Below, one piece after another: positions 6,927-14,920 of a DNA stretch of 23,670 nt. The number at the start of each line of letters is the position of its first letter. The first letter of the stretch is position 1. The notes under the pieces are model-generated. The model made no database searches. It was given only the letters and a program-made list of their open reading frames with translations, and was not told where the DNA came from. Location of the stretch: positions 1 through 23,670 of the forward strand of contig JBATRZ010000060.1 of assembly GCA_049292975.1 (NCBI GenBank), read 5' to 3'. The DNA comes from JBGSWE01 sp049292975 (GTDB lineage: Bacteria; Patescibacteriota; Saccharimonadia; Saccharimonadales; JACDBH01). Made by a program: the position numbers and the translations under genes.

Positions 6927-8208
6927 GCCGGTACTCATATAGTGCATATCCTAACGCCAGGGCGCCTACTCCTGCAAGCACAACGGGATGCAGCGGCGGC
7001 GCATCATCCAGCACCGCCGGGTTCGCGGCGCTTGCCACAGTGGTGCTTGCGCCGCTGCCTGCGGCACCGCCGGTGCTTATGCCCAATACTGCAGCCGTGG
7101 CCTTGGCTTTGGCGGCAGTGCCCGCCGCAGCGCTCAGCGTATTAGCAGCGTTTGGCGACGGACTGGATGTCCACAGCCACTCGCCGTTGTTAAGCGCCCA
7201 AGCTTGGCCATCTTTGGCAGCCTGGTACGGCTTGCTCTCGCCTATGACCTGCTCGTTCGGCGCCAGCAGCCACACCTGTGCCAAAGTATTAGACAGGCTG
7301 ATGCTGGTGCCGCCCGAAGTGAAGGCCCTGAACTCTTTTGGCCCTAAGATGGTGCCCTCTGGAAACGTGTACTTTTTGGGGGCAGTACTGCCAAAGGCCA
7401 GCTTGAAGCCGCTCAGATCAAAAACCGAATCATTCGGGTTGTACAGTTCAATAAACTCATCCTCGGCATCGGACTGGCTGTCGCCAGGATTAGGCAGCAG
7501 CTCGTTGATGACAGGCGCCATTTTGCCTGGATTACGGTTAGTTAGCCCGCTGCCGCCTTCTGCAGGTGCAGCGACATAACTCACCGGCGGCATCATGCTG
7601 GGTAAGAAATAAAAGTTTGGTTCTTCGGCTTGGGGTGCGGGCAAAAAAGCCTCAAGCTGGCAAGGATCGGCCGCGCTTGGCTGTACCGTCAGCCATTCGT
7701 CACCGGGCAAGGCCTTACGCTGCAGGAACGAAGCAGCGGCGGCCGGCAGCGTAACGGTGCTGCTAGGCGTATCAGCCTTGCGCGTCTTGATCCAAGCGGC
7801 CGAACTTTCAAGCGTCTTGTTCGCCGCTGTAGTGTATTTCCACAACTGTAAAGAACCTGCTGTCGTGCTGAAGCCTAATGAAACCGCCTCAATCTGCATA
7901 TTGTGGCAGACCGTTAGCAGCGCGTCGCTCATCACATAGTAACCGCCAGGTGCAATCGTTCCGCTAAAAGTAAACGTCTTGGCAGGTTTATTGTCCGTGT
8001 TGAAATATATGAGCTCATAGGCAGATATATCAACGGCTGAGGCGGTGTGGTTGGCAAGCGTCACGAATTGATCATCACTGGTGATCTTCAGCTGTTCGAT
8101 GCGCAAAGACGGCGCAGTTTGGGCGGACAACGGAGCCGCACCCGTTAAGAGAGCCAGCACATATACACCGGCTATTCCCGCCCAGGCAAGTATCCTAAAA
8201 GATTTCAT
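6862..8208 (-). CDS. Secreted, membrane-anchored lamin-tail domain protein
   Basis: From ATG 8208 the protein has 448 residues. It begins with a signal peptide (MKSFRILAWAG, hydrophobic core, likely cleavage after PLSA near residue 29). Two lamin-tail (LTD) domains follow: about residues 33-130 and 230-320, the second with INELLPNPG and DEFIELYNPN. A low-complexity Ala/Gly/Thr region (about 355-405) leads to one membrane helix (HPVVLAGVGALALGYALYEY) and a basic cytoplasmic tail. It should be displayed outside the cell. LTD domains in bacteria often occur on surface proteins and nucleases; no nuclease domain is seen. An upstream in-frame start at 8256 would spoil the signal peptide. The small ORF 8205-8354 overlaps its start as ATGA. 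Confidence 0.85.
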   Translation of the reverse strand: MKSFRILAWAGIAGVYVLALLTGAAPLSAQTAPSLRIEQLKITSDDQFVTLANHTASAVDISAYELIYFNTDNKPAKTFTFSGTIAPGGYYVMSDALLTVCHNMQIEAVSLGFSTTAGSLQLWKYTTAANKTLESSAAWIKTRKADTPSSTVTLPAAAASFLQRKALPGDEWLTVQPSAADPCQLEAFLPAPQAEEPNFYFLPSMMPPVSYVAAPAEGGSGLTNRNPGKMAPVINELLPNPGDSQSDAEDEFIELYNPNDSVFDLSGFKLAFGSTAPKKYTFPEGTILGPKEFRAFTSGGTSISLSNTLAQVWLLAPNEQVIGESKPYQAAKDGQAWALNNGEWLWTSSPSPNAANTLSAAAGTAAKAKATAAVLGISTGGAAGSGASTTVASAANPAVLDDAPPLHPVVLAGVGALALGYALYEYRHDVSNRVFQFRRYLRLRRATR

Positions 8209-8354
8209 ATGCCCAATCCTATATTTGGCGAAATTTGCTGAGCAGTAATGCCGCACGCTCGTTCTAGTGACAAGAGGCAGCTTGTGTTAGCTTGCGGAAC
8301 GAAACATGTGCATAACGCGTCAGGCTCACTTTGCAGCAGAAAGCAATTATGCAT
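8205..8354 (-). CDS. Small Cys-containing ORF, 49 aa, coupled to the lamin-tail gene
   Basis: From ATG 8354 to TGA 8207-8205 there are 49 codons without a stop. A perfect Shine-Dalgarno AGGAGG (8367-8362) lies 7 nt before the ATG. The stop overlaps the lamin-tail start as ATGA. The peptide has five Cys (at 4, 15, 17, 26 and 34) and no signal peptide or membrane helix. It could be a leader peptide that delivers ribosomes to the lamin-tail gene, a true small protein, or a chance frame. The strong ribosome site and exact coupling favour translation. I recognise no family. Confidence 0.5.
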   Translation of the reverse strand: MHNCFLLQSEPDALCTCFVPQANTSCLLSLERACGITAQQISPNIGLGI

Positions 8355-8356
8355 AA

Positions 8357-8436
8357 GGGGTCCTCCTAACCTGGTCATAATTTATGCGTATTGTAAACCT
8401 CAAATTTCAGGATGCAAGACCCCGCAGCAAATTATA
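8357..8436 (-). promoter_or_regulatory. -10 box and ribosome-site hairpin of the small ORF/lamin-tail mRNA
   Basis: On the minus strand TATAAT (8436-8431) predicts a start near 8425-8423. The RNA would begin close to GGGGTC (8423-8418). This can pair with GACCCC (8362-8357), which includes the last G of the AGGAGG ribosome site and its spacer. No good -35 is seen. The rest of 8437-8522 is AT-rich and holds a small ATTATG/CATAAT hairpin (8456-8471). Confidence 0.35.
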
Positions 8437-8522
8437 TGTTGTAAAATTGTGTTAATTATGTTTTAGCATAATCATTGTTTCCCGCTTAATCTGCAGCCGT
8501 GCAAACATAAGGGTTCACTTTT

Positions 8523-8549
8523 TTGTCTTTTTCTTTTCAGCAGTATAAT
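8523..8549 (+). promoter_or_regulatory. Promoter of the PRC-barrel gene
   Basis: A consensus TATAAT (8544-8549) is preceded by TTGTCT (8523-8528) at a short 15-bp spacing. The expected start near 8556 is about 3 nt before the ATG at 8559, so the mRNA is probably leaderless. Confidence 0.6.
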
Positions 8550-8558
8550 AGACTCAGG

Positions 8559-9086
8559 ATGTTACAGCTTAGCAAAAATATCACCAACAAAGATGTCATG
8601 AGCCTTCGCACCGGCGGCAAGATAGCTACCGCGCTTACACCAATCATCAATCCCCATAACCTTAAGGTAGAAGGCTGGTTCTGCGAGGACCACTTTAACA
8701 AAAAAACCCTGGTATTACTCGCCCAGGACGTGCGCGATTTCGTACCGCAAGGCCTGGCCGTAAACGACCACGAGGCTCTGACCGATCCGGACGAGCTTAT
8801 TCGTCTGCAGGATATCCTGAAGCTCGGGTTTAAGCTGATCGGCAAACAGGTAGTGACTAATAATAAGCGGCGCATCGGCAAAGTAGCAGATTACGCCCTG
8901 GAAACGACAACCATGGTCATCCAGAAGCTGTACGTCACCCGCCCCGTCTACCGCAGCCTGACCGAAGGCCAGCTGAGCATCGATCACAACCAGATCATCG
9001 AGATTAATGACAAGAATATTATCGTGCGCGAAGCCGATATCAAGGTTGAGGCCAGCCAGCCTACTCCTGCTTTTGGGGTTAGCTAA
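8559..9086 (+). CDS. PRC-barrel domain protein
   Basis: From ATG 8559 the protein has 175 residues with no signal peptide. Two PRC-barrel-like repeats are visible. The first starts at SLRTGGKIATAL (about residue 15). The second starts at LIGKQVVTNNKRRIGKVADYAL (about residues 90-111) and is followed by the typical beta strands IQKLYVT and IIEINDKNIIVRE. The domain occurs in RimM, photosynthetic reaction-centre H subunits and many small unassigned proteins; the role here is unknown. A TTG 36 nt upstream is also open but falls in the promoter. The stop shares bases with the convergent recX stop, and no terminator is seen between them. Confidence 0.82.
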   Translation: MLQLSKNITNKDVMSLRTGGKIATALTPIINPHNLKVEGWFCEDHFNKKTLVLLAQDVRDFVPQGLAVNDHEALTDPDELIRLQDILKLGFKLIGKQVVTNNKRRIGKVADYALETTTMVIQKLYVTRPVYRSLTEGQLSIDHNQIIEINDKNIIVREADIKVEASQPTPAFGVS

Positions 9087-9679
9087 ACTTCTTTAGACAG
9101 AACATTTTTTATATCATCGTAGCTGAAACCATGTGAGGCTAAGTACCTTATCAGTTTTTGCGGGTCTGCCTTGTAGCGCGGCAACTTGCCTTTTTTGGCT
9201 ACCAGTTCTTTAAGCCGCTCTATTTCATTATTGTCCGCCAAAACTTCTTTGACGGTTTCGCGCGCTATGCCTTTGCTGGCAAGCTCCGCTTGAATGGCAC
9301 GGTTACTTTTGCCGCGGCGCGCGCGCACGTCACTTAACCACCCGGCAAAGCGCTCTTCATTTATATAGTTACGCTCGGTAAATTCGGTGATTAGCTTTTC
9401 GGTTAGACCGGGGTCGGCTTTTTTGTGGAACATGTAATCCTTGAATTCCCGCACAGAGCGCGGGCGGTTCAGCACCCACTCGAGCGCGCGGGCCTTTTGC
9501 TTGCCGTCCTCGCTCATCTTCTTTAGCCGCTTATGCGCGGCCTCATCCAGCTCCTGGTTTATCTTAAGCTTCTCGGCTACCAGCTCGTTGAGCGTAAGGC
9601 TAAGGGAATATTTGCCATCTACAAATATACTGGCCCGCTCCGGATTCTTAACCTGCTGTTTGATAGAAGTTATTTTCAT
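9083..9679 (-). CDS. recX: RecX, regulator of RecA
   Basis: From ATG 9679 the protein has 198 residues, basic and almost all helical, as in RecX. Three-helix repeats are visible with family landmarks: RPRSVREFKDYMFHKKAD, YINEERFAGWLSDVRARRGKSNRAI (shown in part: INEERFAGWL), and a last repeat YLASHGFSYDDIKNVL. RecX binds RecA filaments and dampens recombinase activity. An upstream TTG at 9688 is possible, but the -10 TATAAT (9695-9690) sits 10 nt before ATG 9679, so I take that start and expect a leaderless mRNA. It lies downstream of recA, with two membrane-protein genes in between. Confidence 0.9.
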   Translation of the reverse strand: MKITSIKQQVKNPERASIFVDGKYSLSLTLNELVAEKLKINQELDEAAHKRLKKMSEDGKQKARALEWVLNRPRSVREFKDYMFHKKADPGLTEKLITEFTERNYINEERFAGWLSDVRARRGKSNRAIQAELASKGIARETVKEVLADNNEIERLKELVAKKGKLPRYKADPQKLIRYLASHGFSYDDIKNVLSKEV

Positions 9680-9736
9680 ACTATACAATATTATACTTGG
9701 TTTTGGGGTAGCACCCTGGAAGCTATGCGCTATGCG

Positions 9737-10183
9737 TTATGCCCCTGTAATTATTAGCAGCGGAAACAAAAACGCAAACCAAGCAAGTTCAACATAAGCG
9801 CCGGATGGTGTCTGCGACCATTGGATCCAGCCGTGGAAGCGCGCATACCAGGGTAATTCATTGCGCGGAACCCGCTTGAGGTATTCAAAATACAGCCACA
9901 TCAGATCGAAGCTAGCAGCCAGGAAGGCACATACTACTACCAGTAGCGCCCTGTCTTGCCAAAACCACGCTACTGCTAGCGTAGACACCACAGCTAGCGC
10001 GCAATCGAAAATGAGTATTTTATAGAATTTTTTGCTGTGCAGGCTCATGTTGTCATCGCCAAAATGCGGCAGCGCATCAAGCAGGCAGTGGCTAAAGAGC
10101 GCCAAAACCGCCGCCGCGGCCGGATACCTGTGCAGCGTCACCGCCAGCACAGCTCCGAATAACCCGTGGTTCGTCGCGGTCAT
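9737..10183 (-). CDS. YdjM/DUF457-like membrane-bound hydrolase family protein, 148 aa
   Basis: The protein has three or four hydrophobic segments. It carries the family signature TNHGLFG near the N-terminus and SHCLLDALPHFGDDN (about 31-45), a His/Asp pattern likely to bind metal. It resembles the membrane-bound metal-dependent hydrolase group around YdjM; substrates are unknown. A good GGAGG ribosome site lies 6-7 nt before the ATG, and the start overlaps the stop of the upstream paralogue as ATGA (10183-10180). Residues 46-148 add two membrane helices and a WYARFHGWIQW stretch. It lies between recA and recX, 57 nt before recX. Confidence 0.7.
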   Translation of the reverse strand: MTATNHGLFGAVLAVTLHRYPAAAAVLALFSHCLLDALPHFGDDNMSLHSKKFYKILIFDCALAVVSTLAVAWFWQDRALLVVVCAFLAASFDLMWLYFEYLKRVPRNELPWYARFHGWIQWSQTPSGAYVELAWFAFLFPLLIITGA

Positions 10184-10434
10184 TGCAGCCTCCAGATTGC
10201 AAGCAGCAGGATGCTAGCGACAGGTATTTCGATGAAAACGCCCCCGTCACGCTCGCGCCATTGGAAACGCTTATGGAAGCGCGTAATGGGCCCGGCCTTG
10301 GGCGGTTTTTTGCCGTAGTGCGGCAAGGCGTCTAATACGAAATGGCTAGCCAGTGCCAGCGGTAATGCCAGCAGCGGCTGCCGGACCGCCAGGGCTATAC
10401 CGGCGCCAGCTGCTGCGTGATTAACCGTATGCAT
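10180..10434 (-). CDS. YdjM/DUF457-like protein, short paralogue, 84 aa
   Basis: The 84 residues share with the next gene the motifs VNHAAAG and SHFVLDALPHYG at the same spacing, so the two are tandem paralogues. After the motif there is a basic loop (KKPPKAGPITRFHKRFQWRE) and one C-terminal membrane helix. It lacks the long membrane part of its partner, and the two may form one hetero-oligomer. It starts 20 nt after the recA stop without a Shine-Dalgarno. A TATAGT (10446-10441) lies 6 nt before the ATG, so it may have its own leaderless mRNA or rely on recA readthrough. Confidence 0.65.
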   Translation of the reverse strand: MHTVNHAAAGAGIALAVRQPLLALPLALASHFVLDALPHYGKKPPKAGPITRFHKRFQWRERDGGVFIEIPVASILLLAIWRLQ

Positions 10435-10454
10435 ATCTTAACTATACAGCGCGG

Positions 10455-11480
10455 CTAGGTCTTGTTAGCGTCCAGGACTTTCTTGGCGATTTCTTCTAAG
10501 ACCTTGGGGTTTTCTTTTAGGTAAGCCTTGGCGGCTTCGCGGCCCTGGCCGATCTTTTCACCATTGTAAGCGAACCAGGCACCGGATTTTTCGACGATTT
10601 CCTTGGCGGTTGCCAGATCCAGCACATCACCGGCGCGTGATATGCCTTCGTTGTACATTATGTCAAACTCGGCCTCGCGGAACGGCGGTGCAATCTTGTT
10701 CTTTACCACCTTAACCCGGGTACGGTTGCCGATGACTTGGTCACCCTGCTTGATTTGGCTGATGCGGCGGATATCCATACGGAGTGACGCATAGAATTTA
10801 AGCGCGTTACCGCCTGTGGTCGTCTCGGGATTGCCAAACATCACGCCGATTTTCATGCGCAGCTGGTTGATAAAGATGACTGTGCTCTTAGATTTGCTAA
10901 TGATAGCCGTCAGCTTGCGCAGCGCCTGGCTCATGAGGCGGGCCTGCAGGCCCATGTGGCTGTCGCCCATGTCGCCCTCGATTTCTGCCTGCGGCACCAG
11001 GGCGGCTACCGAGTCTATAACTATCAAATCAACCGCGTTACTGCGCACTAGTGACTCGACGATTTCCAGGGCTTGCTCGCCGTTGTCTGGCTGGGAGACC
11101 AGCAAATTCTCCAGATTCACGCCGATGCGCTGGGCGTAGGCAGGGTCAAGAGCGTGCTCGGCGTCTATGAAAGCGGCAACACCGCCCTTTTTTTGTACCT
11201 CTGCAATCGCGTGCAGGGTCAGCGTGGTTTTGCCGGAGGATTCGGGACCGTAAACCTCGATGATACGACCCTTGGGGATACCGCCGCCTAGGGCCAGGTC
11301 TAACGATACAGCGCCGGTGGGAAAGGTCTCGACATTCTGGTAGCTGGATTCGCCAAGGCGCATAATTGTACCCTTGCCGAACTGTTTTTCTATATGGTCT
11401 ACGGCCAGACCCAAGGCTTTGTGCTTACCGTCTTCTTTTACGTTTTCTATTGGTGATGCGTCAGACTGTGCTTTTGCCAT
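10455..11480 (-). CDS. recA: Recombinase RecA
   Basis: Complete 341-residue RecA. Walker A is GPESSGKT (78-85). The Walker B region LIVIDSVAALVP, the L1/L2 DNA-binding loops, the MGDSHMGLQARLMSQALRKL block (shown in part: GLQARLMSQALRKL) and QLRMKIGVMFGNPETTTGG (in part: FGNPETTTGG) are all intact. No intein is present. RecA forms ATP-dependent filaments on single-stranded DNA for strand exchange. The start has GGGAG 9 nt upstream. The gene leads an operon-like run with two small membrane proteins and recX. The C-terminal tail is less acidic than in Escherichia coli. Confidence 0.98.
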   Translation of the reverse strand: MAKAQSDASPIENVKEDGKHKALGLAVDHIEKQFGKGTIMRLGESSYQNVETFPTGAVSLDLALGGGIPKGRIIEVYGPESSGKTTLTLHAIAEVQKKGGVAAFIDAEHALDPAYAQRIGVNLENLLVSQPDNGEQALEIVESLVRSNAVDLIVIDSVAALVPQAEIEGDMGDSHMGLQARLMSQALRKLTAIISKSKSTVIFINQLRMKIGVMFGNPETTTGGNALKFYASLRMDIRRISQIKQGDQVIGNRTRVKVVKNKIAPPFREAEFDIMYNEGISRAGDVLDLATAKEIVEKSGAWFAYNGEKIGQGREAAKAYLKENPKVLEEIAKKVLDANKT

Positions 11481-11508
11481 CGTGGTTACTCCCTTATTTG
11501 TAAATTTA

Positions 11509-11537
11509 GTTATAGATCATCGTTTGGCAGCATGCAA
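11509..11537 (-). promoter_or_regulatory. Promoter candidate for recA
   Basis: On the minus strand TTGCAT (11537-11532) and TATAAC (11514-11509) are 17 bp apart. The leader would be about 20 nt and contains the GGGAG ribosome site. The -35 box is weak. I see no clear LexA-type operator. Confidence 0.45.
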
Positions 11538-11859
11538 GCTTAACCAAATTCAGCCGTCCGCGCAAGCCCGCTAGTAGAGCTCTCTCATCTGCCTATGGCA
11601 GGTAAAGCATTCGCTCAAGCAAATGGCAGAGAGATCTCACTACCGGGCAAGCATGAACACAGTAGAATACCCCCGGCCTGGCTTACAGTCAAGAATTTTA
11701 CATTGATATATATCGCTCATGCTTTTTTAGGTTATACTTATCTCAAAGATATGTATCCTGTTAGAACTCAAAAAAATATCGGTCGTATACTGACGGTTAA
11801 AGCTTGCCGTACGGATTCAGACGTGCGGCAACTTATAAGGTTAAGCGAGTCCTAACGGG
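11538..11859. other. recA-pilB divergent intergenic region
   Basis: About 320 bp hold no convincing gene. CTGCC (11589-11593) can pair with GGCAG next to it (11597-11601) or with a second GGCAG (11625-11629) extended by CTCTCT/AGAGAG, so two folds are possible. CAAGCTT (11535-11541), GTCCGCG (11556-11562) and TCTCAT (11583-11588) occur in the same order as in the repeat at 6345-6457, which suggests a decayed partial copy. Possible -10 boxes for pilB are TATACT (11733-11738) and TATAAG (11834-11839), without clear -35 boxes. Confidence 0.35.
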
Positions 11860-13671
11860 ATGCGTATTTCCGATGCATTAGTTAAGGAGCTGCTGTTGAA
11901 GGCCGGTAAGGCCACCGAGGAGCAGCTTGGTGCCGTTCGCGAACAATCCGGCAACAGCAAAGCCGCTCTGCAGGACGTGGTTATAAAGGGCAACCTGATA
12001 TCAGAGAAAGACCTGACCCGCCTCTATGCCGAAGAGATAGAAGTGCCGTTTGTTGAGCTTGACCCCAAAGACATCAAACGCGAAGTGCTCAAGCTTATAC
12101 CGGAACGTATCGCCAACCAGTACAAGGTGGTGCTGTACGGTCTGGACGAGACTGGCGCTAAGCTGCTGGCTACCGAGAACCCTGATGATGTTGAGGGCAT
12201 CAACTTCTTAAAGAAGCAGCTGGGCGATGATATCCGCATTGCCATGGCGACCAAGCAGAATATCGCCGACTGCCTGGATCAGTACCGCGGCGAAATCGGC
12301 ACTGAGCTAACCAAGGTCATGACGCCCGAGGAACTAACGGAAGATATTGACGAGAATGTCTCCGAAGAAGACGTAGCCGAGGATTCGCCCATTGCCCAAA
12401 CCGTAAACCTGCTTATTGAATATGCCGTAAAATCAGGTGCCAGCGACATCCATATCGAGCCTAGGGAAAACTTTGTCTCTGTCCGCTACCGTATCGACGG
12501 AATTTTGAAAGAGACTAACAAGCTGCCCAAAAAAGTCATGTCGGCGCTTGTCAGCCGCATCAAAATCTTGAGCAACCTCAAGATCGATGAACGCCGCGCG
12601 CCGCAGGACGGCCGCTTTAAGATTGCTGCTAACGGCGCCATCTACGCCATGCGCGTTAGCACTTTGCCTATCGTAGACGGCGAGAAAGTAGTAATGCGCG
12701 TCCTAAACGAATCCAGCAAGGCGCTCACCCTGGAAGAGCTTGGCTATTGGGGCCGCAGCCTGGAAACCATAAAAGCCGCCATTGCCCAGCCGCACGGCAT
12801 GGTGCTGGTGACAGGTCCGACCGGCTCCGGCAAGAGTACCAGCCTGTTCAGTGTACTATCTCTGATTAACAGCCCCGGCGTCAATATTTCGACCGTAGAA
12901 GACCCCGTGGAATACCGCGTACCGGGCACCAACCAAACCCAGGTAAATCCAGTCGCGGGCATGACCTTCACATCGGGCTTACGCGCCCTGCTGCGCCAGG
13001 ACCCGAACATCATCATGGTAGGCGAGATCCGTGATGGCGAGACCGCCGGCCTGGGCGTCCAGGCGGCACTGACCGGCCACCTGGTCTTTAGCACCCTGCA
13101 CACCAATAACGCCGCCACCTGCCTGCCGCGTCTTTTGGACATGGGCATCGAAGCCTTCCTGATTGCCAGCACCGTCCGCGCCGTAGTGGGACAGCGCCTG
13201 GTGCGCCGCTTGTGCGTAGAGTGCCGAGAGAGCATCGAACCTGATACCGTAACCGTAAAAAAATTGGGCGAGACCTTCCGCATCAATGACGCCGCTATGA
13301 TGAAATACGTTCACGGGCTGGAAGAGCAGGCTCTGGCCGGCGGCATCGGCAAGAGCAATCAGGGCAAACAACCGGCCGATCAGCTCAGCACCACCGAATC
13401 CAAGATTACCCGTATCTGGAAAGCGCATGACGGCGGCTGTTCAGCCTGCAACAAGACGGGCTATAAGGGACGTATCGGCATTTACGAAGTGCTGCACAAC
13501 TCCGAAGCTATCCAGAAGCTTATCGTCGGCGCAGCCACCAGCGAAGTCATTAATCAGCAGGCAATCAAGGAAGGCATGGTTACCATGCAGATGGACGGCT
13601 TTATCAAAGCGCTTAGGGGACAAACCAGTATCGAAGAGATCCTGCGCGTCACTGCCACGGGAGAAGGCTGA
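11860..13671 (+). CDS. pilB: Type IV pilus assembly ATPase PilB (GspE family)
   Basis: The 603-residue protein has an N-terminal MshEN/GspE-N domain (about 1-145), an acidic linker (about 150-175) and the secretion ATPase core. Walker A is GPTGSGKST (319-327). The Asp box, Walker B (IIMVGEIRDGET near 383) and the His box STLHTNNA follow. CVEC (about 451-454) and CSAC (about 527-530) form a split tetracysteine zinc site, separated by about 70 residues with a Gly/Gln/Ser-rich insertion. PilB powers pilin polymerisation from the cytoplasmic side. The ATG is chosen for the MRISDALVKELL start; only GGG precedes it. pilC follows after 36 bp. No retraction ATPase gene is in the window. Confidence 0.95.
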   Translation: MRISDALVKELLLKAGKATEEQLGAVREQSGNSKAALQDVVIKGNLISEKDLTRLYAEEIEVPFVELDPKDIKREVLKLIPERIANQYKVVLYGLDETGAKLLATENPDDVEGINFLKKQLGDDIRIAMATKQNIADCLDQYRGEIGTELTKVMTPEELTEDIDENVSEEDVAEDSPIAQTVNLLIEYAVKSGASDIHIEPRENFVSVRYRIDGILKETNKLPKKVMSALVSRIKILSNLKIDERRAPQDGRFKIAANGAIYAMRVSTLPIVDGEKVVMRVLNESSKALTLEELGYWGRSLETIKAAIAQPHGMVLVTGPTGSGKSTSLFSVLSLINSPGVNISTVEDPVEYRVPGTNQTQVNPVAGMTFTSGLRALLRQDPNIIMVGEIRDGETAGLGVQAALTGHLVFSTLHTNNAATCLPRLLDMGIEAFLIASTVRAVVGQRLVRRLCVECRESIEPDTVTVKKLGETFRINDAAMMKYVHGLEEQALAGGIGKSNQGKQPADQLSTTESKITRIWKAHDGGCSACNKTGYKGRIGIYEVLHNSEAIQKLIVGAATSEVINQQAIKEGMVTMQMDGFIKALRGQTSIEEILRVTATGEG

Positions 13672-13707
13672 TGAACTTAACAGAGAGAGAAATCTGGTAG
13701 TCTAAAT

Positions 13708-14919
13708 ATGCCTAACTTTTCCTACACCGCCAATAACTCCTCGGGCAAGACTGTCAAGGGCTTCATCGAGGCTGACGACAAAGAGGCGGCCATCGCCGGC
13801 CTTAAGCGCCAGCAGTTACACCCGCTGGTCGTTACTAAATCCAAGGCCTTCAATATCAATATCGGCGGCAAGAAGGTAAAGACCAAAGACGTTACCGTCT
13901 TTACCCGCCAGCTATCTACCATGATATCGGCCGGCGTACCGCTGAACCGGGCTTTTCTAACCCTGCAGGAGCAAGCCGAAAATGATTACTTCAAGAAAGT
14001 CATCGGCGACATGGCCAAGGATATCGAAGGCGGTGCCAGCATCGGTGATGCCATGGGCAAGTACCCTAAGATATTTGACGATATCTTCGTAAACATGGTC
14101 ATAGCCGGTGAGGCAGGCGGTATTCTGGATGAGATCTTGAAGCGCCTGGCAACCCAGCTTGAGAAGAACGAGAGTATCAAGAAGAAGATCAAGAGCGCCA
14201 CAACCTATCCGAAGGTTGTGTTTACCATCACTATCGGCGCGTTCGTAGTAGTAATGAACGTGATCGTACCCAAGATCTCGGCAATGCTTTTGGAGCTGGG
14301 CGGCCCCGATGCCAAGCTGCCGCCGCTGACACGTATCATGATAGCAATCAGCGACTTCTCAAAAGAATATGCCCTGTTCATCATCATCGCTGGCGTAATT
14401 GGCGCATTTCTCCTGCGCCGCTATATCAATACACCGAAGGGCAAGTACAAGTACCATTCTCTGCTGCTTAAGCTGCCGGTGCTTAAAATCGTCATAACCA
14501 AGGTGGCGGTGGCCCGCTTTGCCCGCACTTTCTCCAGCCTTATGTCGGCTGGCGTACCGGTAAACAAATCCATCCGCATTACCTCCGCTAGCATCGGCAA
14601 CAAGGTGCTGGAAAAAGAACTCATGGAAGCTGCTAATGACGTCGAGGCCGGCAAGCAACTGTCTGACAGCCTGGCCAAAAGCCCGCACTATCCGCCAATC
14701 GTCGCGCAGATGCTTGCTATCGGCGAGGAAACCGGGCAAATAGATAAGATCCTGGTTAAAGTGGCTGATTTTTATGAGGAAGAGGTTGATGCAACCATCG
14801 AAGGCTTGAGCTCATTGCTCGAACCGCTGATGATTGTCATCCTGGGCGGTATGGTCGGCCTGGTGGCCGCCAGCGTGATGGGGCCGCTGGGGTCGCTTAC
14901 CAGCAGCTTGTCTAAGTAG
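13708..14919 (+). CDS. pilC: Type IV pilus inner-membrane platform protein PilC (GspF family)
   Basis: The 403-residue protein has the expected layout. A short N-terminal domain (MPNFSYTANNSSGKTVKG) precedes two repeated GspF cytoplasmic domains (about 68-190 and 270-395). Each repeat has the FTRQLSTMISAGVPLNRA or FARTFSSLMSAGVPVNKS signature. Membrane segments lie near 170-195, 220-240 and 375-400. PilC couples the ATPase to pilin assembly. The ribosome site is weak (a GA-rich tract further upstream), and translation may depend on pilB. It is followed by a long palindrome and then the pilin gene. Confidence 0.95.
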   Translation: MPNFSYTANNSSGKTVKGFIEADDKEAAIAGLKRQQLHPLVVTKSKAFNINIGGKKVKTKDVTVFTRQLSTMISAGVPLNRAFLTLQEQAENDYFKKVIGDMAKDIEGGASIGDAMGKYPKIFDDIFVNMVIAGEAGGILDEILKRLATQLEKNESIKKKIKSATTYPKVVFTITIGAFVVVMNVIVPKISAMLLELGGPDAKLPPLTRIMIAISDFSKEYALFIIIAGVIGAFLLRRYINTPKGKYKYHSLLLKLPVLKIVITKVAVARFARTFSSLMSAGVPVNKSIRITSASIGNKVLEKELMEAANDVEAGKQLSDSLAKSPHYPPIVAQMLAIGEETGQIDKILVKVADFYEEEVDATIEGLSSLLEPLMIVILGGMVGLVAASVMGPLGSLTSSLSK

Positions 14920-14920
14920 C

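Noticed and set aside
11481..11594. LexA-type operator before recA
   Set aside because: I found no palindromic GAAC/GTTC-like or CTG/CAG-spaced box near the promoter.
11595..11855. Open frame of 86 codons ending 4 nt before pilB
   Set aside because: It has no ribosome site, its composition is unlike the neighbouring genes, and it runs across candidate promoters and hairpins. It is more likely the pilB leader region.
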